Source: Prochlorococcus sp. AG-355-N18
Lineage (GTDB): Bacteria > Cyanobacteriota > Cyanobacteriia > PCC-6307 > Cyanobiaceae
Length of the DNA stretch: 43,973 nucleotides
Reading direction: 5' to 3'
NCBI GenBank assembly: GCA_003278535.1
Contig: QCEG01000003.1
Coordinates: 1 to 43,973, forward strand
The notes below the pieces were generated by a model. It worked only from the letters and a program-made list of their open reading frames with translations. It made no database searches and was not told where the DNA came from. A program made the position numbers and the translations under genes. This document shows, piece after piece, positions 39,753 to 43,973 of this stretch (the first letter of the stretch is position 1; every line of letters starts with the position of its first letter).

Positions 39753-40988
39753 CTAATTAAGAGTCTTTCGTGTACTAATTATACCTATAAAGCCTGTAGA
39801 TTCTAATGAACATCTCAGTAACATCCCTGCAATAAAAAATGATGCGATTAATGAATTCCCACCATAACTAATGAAAGGTAGTGGTAAGCCGGTAGTAGGC
39901 ATAGAGCCTGTTGCTACAGCAATATGCATTATTGATTGACCTATCAACAAAACACCACATCCAATAGAAACTAATTTTGTATAGTTATTCCTGCACTTTA
40001 GAGCAATTCTTATAGTAATATAAGAGAAAACTGCTAGAAAACCTAGAAATAGAGTACATCCTAACAAACCAAATTCTTCAGCAAAAATGGCAAAAATAAA
40101 ATCTGTATACATAAAAGGAAGGTACTGTAATTTTTGTATAGACAAGCCAAAACCTTGACCGAATAGACCACCCGAACCTATAGCTAATAAACTTTGAACC
40201 AATTGAAAGCCACTTTCCTGTGGATCTTCCCAAGGATTAAGAAATGAAGTAACTCTAAGTTTTTGATATTCGTTATTGAGGATACTAATACATCCAGTAA
40301 TAAATCCTAATGAGGCAAATGAGCAGAGAGAACTTAGTTTTACGCCTCCACATAAACCCATCACCCAAAAAAGAATTCCAGTTAATGATGCAGTACTTAA
40401 ATTAGGCTGCTTTAGTATTAATAAAATTAATAATCCAAAAGAGAATATTGAAATTAATTTTTTATCATTCTTAATCAGATTCCAATGAGCGAAAAGGTTA
40501 GAAGCTTCTAGAATTAGAAAAGGCTTAATCAATTCAGATGGTTGTAGACGTAAATTTCCAAGTACTAGCCATCTTGAAGATCCGTTAACTGTAATTCCAG
40601 TAATATTTGTAAGAAATATTAGAAAGAATAAAATAAAAAAAATTATTCTTGAAAACTTTAAAAGATTTCTAATGTTTGTATTCAGAATAAAATAAAATAA
40701 ACCAATTCCTGGAATTGTCCAAATAATTTGTTTTTTTAAGAAGTAAGCCCAATTTCCCATTTCCCTACTAGCCACCCACCAACTTGATGATCCAAGAATG
40801 CATATTCCTAATATTGACCAAATTCCAATGAGAACAACTAGGATTTTTGCCTCATAGGGCCATATCTTCCAGGGTAAGGGAAATATAGACTCTGTTAAAT
40901 TGCTTAGATTTTTTTTGTAATAAGAACTAAAGGTTTTTTTTCTTTTAGAAATTCTTTTATATTTTATTTTTTCTTGACTTCTCTCCAA
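39753..40988 (-). CDS. ftsW: Septal peptidoglycan glycosyltransferase FtsW
   Basis: This 411-aa polytopic SEDS-family protein polymerises peptidoglycan at the division septum. The N-terminus is basic and cytoplasmic (about 1-45), followed by ten or so hydrophobic segments. Family landmarks are NGSSRWLVLGNLRLQPSELIK split near 135-155, the loop FLNPWEDPQESGFQLVQSLLAIGSGG near 235-260, FIFAIFAEEFGLLG near 283-296 and PLPFISYGGNSLIASFF near 367-383. SYGGNSL fits FtsW better than RodA. The start is ATG at 40988; the gene is divergent from the ATP synthase operon. Confidence 0.92.
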   Translation of the reverse strand: MERSQEKIKYKRISKRKKTFSSYYKKNLSNLTESIFPLPWKIWPYEAKILVVLIGIWSILGICILGSSSWWVASREMGNWAYFLKKQIIWTIPGIGLFYFILNTNIRNLLKFSRIIFFILFFLIFLTNITGITVNGSSRWLVLGNLRLQPSELIKPFLILEASNLFAHWNLIKNDKKLISIFSFGLLILLILKQPNLSTASLTGILFWVMGLCGGVKLSSLCSFASLGFITGCISILNNEYQKLRVTSFLNPWEDPQESGFQLVQSLLAIGSGGLFGQGFGLSIQKLQYLPFMYTDFIFAIFAEEFGLLGCTLFLGFLAVFSYITIRIALKCRNNYTKLVSIGCGVLLIGQSIMHIAVATGSMPTTGLPLPFISYGGNSLIASFFIAGMLLRCSLESTGFIGIISTRKTLN

Positions 40989-41246
40989 TTTTTTAGATGT
41001 ATATTTACTATTGAGACGTTTAATTGAGATTTTGCCAAGTCTTTTATTAACGTTTTAAAGTGTTAAAGCAATGTGTAAAGATGACTTTTCATAAACTTTA
41101 TTTTTGAAGAATATGGTCTACAGATTCATCATAAATCTTAAGAATTAATTTTTTATAAAAAAAAACTAGCTAAAAGGCACCTCTCCGTGATAGATTCCGT
41201 GAGTTTATATACTTACTTCAAACCATTTAGAGAGGGTTTTTAAACT
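40989..41246. other. Intergenic gap ftsW/atpI
   Basis: This 258-bp divergent gap should hold the promoter of the main ATP synthase operon and that of ftsW. A TATACT box at 41208-41213 is a candidate -10 for atpI, but I see no good -35 at the right distance. GAGAGGG (41230-41236) lies 10 bases before the atpI ATG and may serve as its ribosome binding site. No RNA gene is seen. Confidence 0.4.
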
Positions 41247-41723
41247 ATGTTCACATCAGTGGACTCAAATAGAAAAAAACTTGAACATCCTTCTAATGAG
41301 AATGTTCAACTTCCTCAATCCCTGAATAATTCGATCATCCAAGAAAGTAAATCTGGCATTGCCAATCGAATAGATAATTTGCTTTCTCAAAATGATGAAT
41401 ACACAAAATTGCAACTAACAATTTTTGGAATTACTTTTATTGTTTCTATTTTTTTAGCCTCAATAACTGGAATTTTTCTTGGATTTACTTTTGGTTTTAG
41501 TATATTTATAGGTGCAATTGCCGGCATTTTTTACCTACGTTTGCTTGCCAAAAGTATAGGGAAACTTGGTAGAGAATCATCAGGTGTATCAAAATTGCAA
41601 CTATTAGTTCCAGTTTGCCTCTTTATTTTTGCGAGCAAGCTAGGATCTTTGGATATTTTTCCTGCAATGATAGGTTTTTTCATTTTTAAGCCTTCACTAA
41701 TTCTTTATTTTTCACGTTCTTAA
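41247..41723 (+). CDS. atpI: ATP synthase protein I (Atp1/AtpI)
   Basis: This 158-aa membrane protein of the cyanobacterial Atp1 family is encoded ahead of atpB and thought to help assemble the c-ring. The first 55 residues are polar. The rest forms about four hydrophobic segments, beginning LTIFGITFIVSIFLASITGIF (about 57-77) and ending ...FPAMIGFFIFKPSLILYF. The sequence is variable across species, so the call leans on position (21 bp before atpB) and topology. The start is ATG at 41247, preceded by a purine-rich GAGAGGG. Confidence 0.88.
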   Translation: MFTSVDSNRKKLEHPSNENVQLPQSLNNSIIQESKSGIANRIDNLLSQNDEYTKLQLTIFGITFIVSIFLASITGIFLGFTFGFSIFIGAIAGIFYLRLLAKSIGKLGRESSGVSKLQLLVPVCLFIFASKLGSLDIFPAMIGFFIFKPSLILYFSRS

Positions 41724-41744
41724 GTAAATTTTTATTCAAAACAA

Positions 41745-42470
41745 ATGTTTTTTAATTCCTTGCTAACAAATTTTGCAGCATTAGAAGTTGGTCAACATCT
41801 TTATTGGCAAATTGGAAATATCAGACTTCATGGGCAGGTATTTTTAACATCTTGGATTTTATTAGGAGCGTTATTAGTTTTTATTTCCTTAGGAACTAAA
41901 AAAATGGAAAATGATCCAAAGGGCCTTCAAAACTTGCTTGAGTTCCTATGGGATTACATAAGAGATCTTGCTAGGACGCAAATAGGGGAAAAAGTTTATA
42001 GAGATTGGATGCCATTCATAGGCACTTTATTTTTATTCGTTTTTGTTAGTAATTGGGGCGGAGCTTTAATCCCTTGGAGATTGATTAAGTTACCAAGTGG
42101 AGAATTAGGAGCACCTACTGCAGATATCAATACAACTATAGCCTTGGCTTTATTGGTCTCACTTTCTTATTTCTATGCAGGTTTAAGCAATAAGGGTTGG
42201 AGATACTTCGAATACTATGTTCATCCAACTCCAATTATGCTTCCTTTCAAAATTCTAGAGGACTTTACGAAACCTTTATCACTATCTTTCAGGCTATTTG
42301 GAAATATTTTGGCTGATGAACTTGTAGTTGGTGTTCTAGTCTTTTTAGTTCCGCTAATTCTCCCAATACCAGTTATGTTCCTAGGATTATTTACTAGTGC
42401 AATTCAGGCATTGATTTTTGCAACTTTAGCGGCCTACTACATAGGAGAAGCTGTTGAAGAACATCATTAG
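41745..42470 (+). CDS. atpB: ATP synthase subunit a
   Basis: Subunit a forms the proton half-channels of the Fo motor in the thylakoid and plasma membrane. The 241-aa product has the essential Arg183 in [32 protein letters not shown] (124-137) and the final helix [17 protein letters not shown] are conserved. It has about five membrane helices. The start is ATG at 41745. It belongs to the atpI-B-E-G-F-H operon, and an unusually long 162-bp gap separates it from atpE. Confidence 0.97.
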   Translation: MFFNSLLTNFAALEVGQHLYWQIGNIRLHGQVFLTSWILLGALLVFISLGTKKMENDPKGLQNLLEFLWDYIRDLARTQIGEKVYRDWMPFIGTLFLFVFVSNWGGALIPWRLIKLPSGELGAPTADINTTIALALLVSLSYFYAGLSNKGWRYFEYYVHPTPIMLPFKILEDFTKPLSLSFRLFGNILADELVVGVLVFLVPLILPIPVMFLGLFTSAIQALIFATLAAYYIGEAVEEHH

Positions 42471-42614
42471 CTGCCTTCTAATACATTAGGACGCTTTTAC
42501 AAAGGGTCTGTAATCTGGCAAAATATCTAATCGCGTAGGTCTGAAAATATCAGGCCCATTCTTAAAAAAGGATGTCCAAGCGTGTATGACAACAAAGATT
42601 ATCACAAGTATTAA

Positions 42615-42878
<264 letters not shown>

Positions 42879-42883
42879 AAGTT

Positions 42884-42914
42884 AATATTGCTTCTAATCC
42901 TTATTAGCAATATT
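42884..42914 (+). promoter_or_regulatory. Stem-loop between atpE and atpG
   Basis: AATATTG (42884-42890) and CTAAT (42894-42898) pair with ATTAG (42903-42907) and CAATATT (42908-42914). This gives a 12-bp stem with a 3-base bulge and a 4-base loop (CCTT), starting six bases after the atpE stop. No T-run follows, so it looks more like an RNA-stability or processing element than a terminator. It could help make more AtpE than b subunits. Confidence 0.5.
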
Positions 42915-42946
42915 CAAATTTAATCTTTTAACTTCAACTGAATCAT

Positions 42947-43408
42947 ATGTTGGCCTTTAATTTTTTTGGTGCTACAGAAGGTGGCTTATTTGACATAAAT
43001 GCCACGTTGCCACTAATGGCGATACAAGTAGTTGCGCTTACTTACATATTAAATTCTCTCTTTTTTAAGCCTGTTGGCAATGTTGTAGAAAAAAGAGAAA
43101 AGTTTGTAAGTAATAATATTATTGAGGCCAAAAATAAACTTTCTGAGGTTAAAAAATTAGAAGCTGAATTATTGACCCAGCTTCAAAGTGCTCGTACAGA
43201 AGCCCAAAGAATTGTGAGCGAAGCTGAGAATGAGTCTGACAAGCTCTATAAAGAAGCACTAGAACTTGCAAACAATGAAGCAAATGCCTCAAAAGAAAAA
43301 GCAAGACTAGAAATTGAAAGTCAGACTTCTGCTGCTCGTGACCAACTTTCTAAACAGGCTGATGATCTAAGCGAACTAATTGTTAATAGATTGATTCTAG
43401 AAAAATGA
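42947..43408 (+). CDS. atpG: ATP synthase subunit b'
   Basis: This is one of the two b-type stator subunits that photosynthetic bacteria and plastids use instead of a b homodimer. The 153-aa product has one N-terminal membrane helix ([20 protein letters not shown], 21-40), then a long charged coiled coil (about 45-150). It has the b' traits [20 protein letters not shown] and no long N-terminal soluble part. Its stop overlaps the atpF start by four bases (ATGA). The symbol follows cyanobacterial usage, where atpG is b' and the gamma subunit is atpC. Confidence 0.94.
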   Translation: MLAFNFFGATEGGLFDINATLPLMAIQVVALTYILNSLFFKPVGNVVEKREKFVSNNIIEAKNKLSEVKKLEAELLTQLQSARTEAQRIVSEAENESDKLYKEALELANNEANASKEKARLEIESQTSAARDQLSKQADDLSELIVNRLILEK

Positions 43409-43917
43409 ATTTAACTCTTTTAGCTACAGAAGGTTTTGGATTGAACTTCAATTTATTTGAAACTAATATCCTTAATTGGGCTGTAGTAGTTTTCGGTCTT
43501 TATAAATTTTTGCCTGGCTTCCTAGGTAAAATGCTTCAAAAAAGGAGAGAAGGAATCCTTCTTGAATTAAAAGATGCTGAAGATCGGCTCCTAAATGCAA
43601 CTCACGCTTTAGAAAAGGCGAAGAAAGATTTATCTTCAGCTGAAGAAAAAGCTTCTCAAATAAAAGCAGATTCCCTTAAAAGATCTGAATCAATCAGAAT
43701 GGAAAGTGAGAAAAAAGCGATAGAGGAGATGGCACGAATTAAACAAAGTGCAATCTCTGATGAGAGCTCTGAAGCATCCAGAGCAATTTCTCAACTTCGA
43801 AAAGAAGCTGTTGAACTGGCAATTAAGAAAGCTTTAGATTCTCTCCCAAATCGACTTGATAAAGCAACACAAGAAAATTTGGTCACTCAATCAATTAATA
43901 ACATTGAGGTGAACTAA
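43405..43917 (+). CDS. atpF: ATP synthase subunit b
   Basis: This is the second b-type stator subunit, linking Fo to the delta/alpha head. The 170-aa product has a short lumenal N-terminus ([20 protein letters not shown]), one membrane helix ([20 protein letters not shown], 22-41) and a long Glu/Lys/Ala-rich coiled coil to the end. The ATG overlaps the atpG stop, and its last base is the first base of the atpH ATG, so b', b and delta are tightly coupled. Confidence 0.95.
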   Translation: MNLTLLATEGFGLNFNLFETNILNWAVVVFGLYKFLPGFLGKMLQKRREGILLELKDAEDRLLNATHALEKAKKDLSSAEEKASQIKADSLKRSESIRMESEKKAIEEMARIKQSAISDESSEASRAISQLRKEAVELAIKKALDSLPNRLDKATQENLVTQSINNIEVN

Positions 43918-43973
43918 TGCCACTTTTAAATTCAGTTACTACACCATACGCAGAGGCATTACTTCAAGTTGTG
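43917..43973 (+). CDS. atpH: ATP synthase subunit delta, N-terminal fragment
   Basis: Nineteen codons run from ATG at 43917 to the window end: [19 protein letters not shown]. This fits the start of the delta (OSCP) subunit, where YAEAL is typical of the first helix. The start shares one base with the atpF stop, the usual order in cyanobacterial atp operons. Truncation is due only to the window edge. Confidence 0.9.
   Translation, partial: MPLLNSVTTPYAEALLQVV

Noticed and set aside
41180..41236. CCTCTC/GAGAGG inverted repeat masking the atpI ribosome binding site
   Set aside because: It is only six pairs with a 44-base loop, and a candidate -10 box at 41208 would place the left arm outside the transcript.

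Overview
The window looks like a piece of a marine picocyanobacterial core genome, most likely a high-light-adapted Prochlorococcus. The DNA is very AT-rich. RNA polymerase beta-prime is split into RpoC1 (634 aa) and RpoC2 (1366 aa), which is a cyanobacterial hallmark. A 50-aa high-light-inducible (Hli) chlorophyll-binding protein follows rpoC2. A duplicated ATP synthase b subunit (b and b'), a PII protein of the cyanobacterial type, Ycf35 and a streamlined gene layout all agree. I see no tRNA, rRNA, CRISPR array, insertion sequence or prophage. No stretch over 300 bases lacks a gene; the longest gaps are 35426-35707 and 40989-41246.

The left end (1-2745) is abnormal. Bases 1-1083 encode the middle of translation initiation factor IF-2 on the plus strand. 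At a microhomology this joins an apparently identical 1315-bp copy of the 3' part of rpoC2 (1080-2394 = 17804-19118). Next comes a 28-bp scrap that matches another place in rpoC2 (2389-2416 = 15526-15553). Then the sequence runs into the true start of infB on the minus strand (2745 down to about 2411). Three template switches and an inversion, all within about 19 kb, point to a whole-genome-amplification or assembly chimera at a contig end. I do not read it as a real fusion gene.

From about 2411 rightwards the layout is ordinary. First is the minus-strand rimP-nusA-ylxR-infB translation/transcription operon. Then come an HtrA-type protease (plus), rpiA (plus), hisD (minus), rpsT and tatD (plus), and the rpoB-rpoC1-rpoC2 operon followed by an hli gene and rlmN. 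Region 20.4-25.2 kb holds a small membrane protein, a HEAT-repeat protein, a DUF2997/Ycf35/ferredoxin module, an aldo/keto-reductase-like protein, rsmG (minus), and a J-domain protein paired with a DUF3143 protein. Region 25.25-29.82 kb is a tightly overlapping minus-strand biotin operon, bioF-bioK-bioC-bioD-bioA; bioB is not in the window.

The right third has a Ski2-like helicase (plus), fumC and purB (minus), a TlyA-type rRNA methylase (plus), and an 81-aa gene with glnB (PII) on the minus strand behind a good NtcA-type promoter. Then follow queF (plus), the cytochrome c maturation pair ccs1/ccdA (minus), ftsW (minus), and the start of the main ATP synthase operon atpI-B-E-G-F-H (plus), cut by the window end.

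Most of this is housekeeping. The points most worth a second look are the chimeric left end, the NtcA-type promoter driving an uncharacterised small protein together with PII, the DUF2997/Ycf35/ferredoxin module, and a stem-loop between atpE and atpG.
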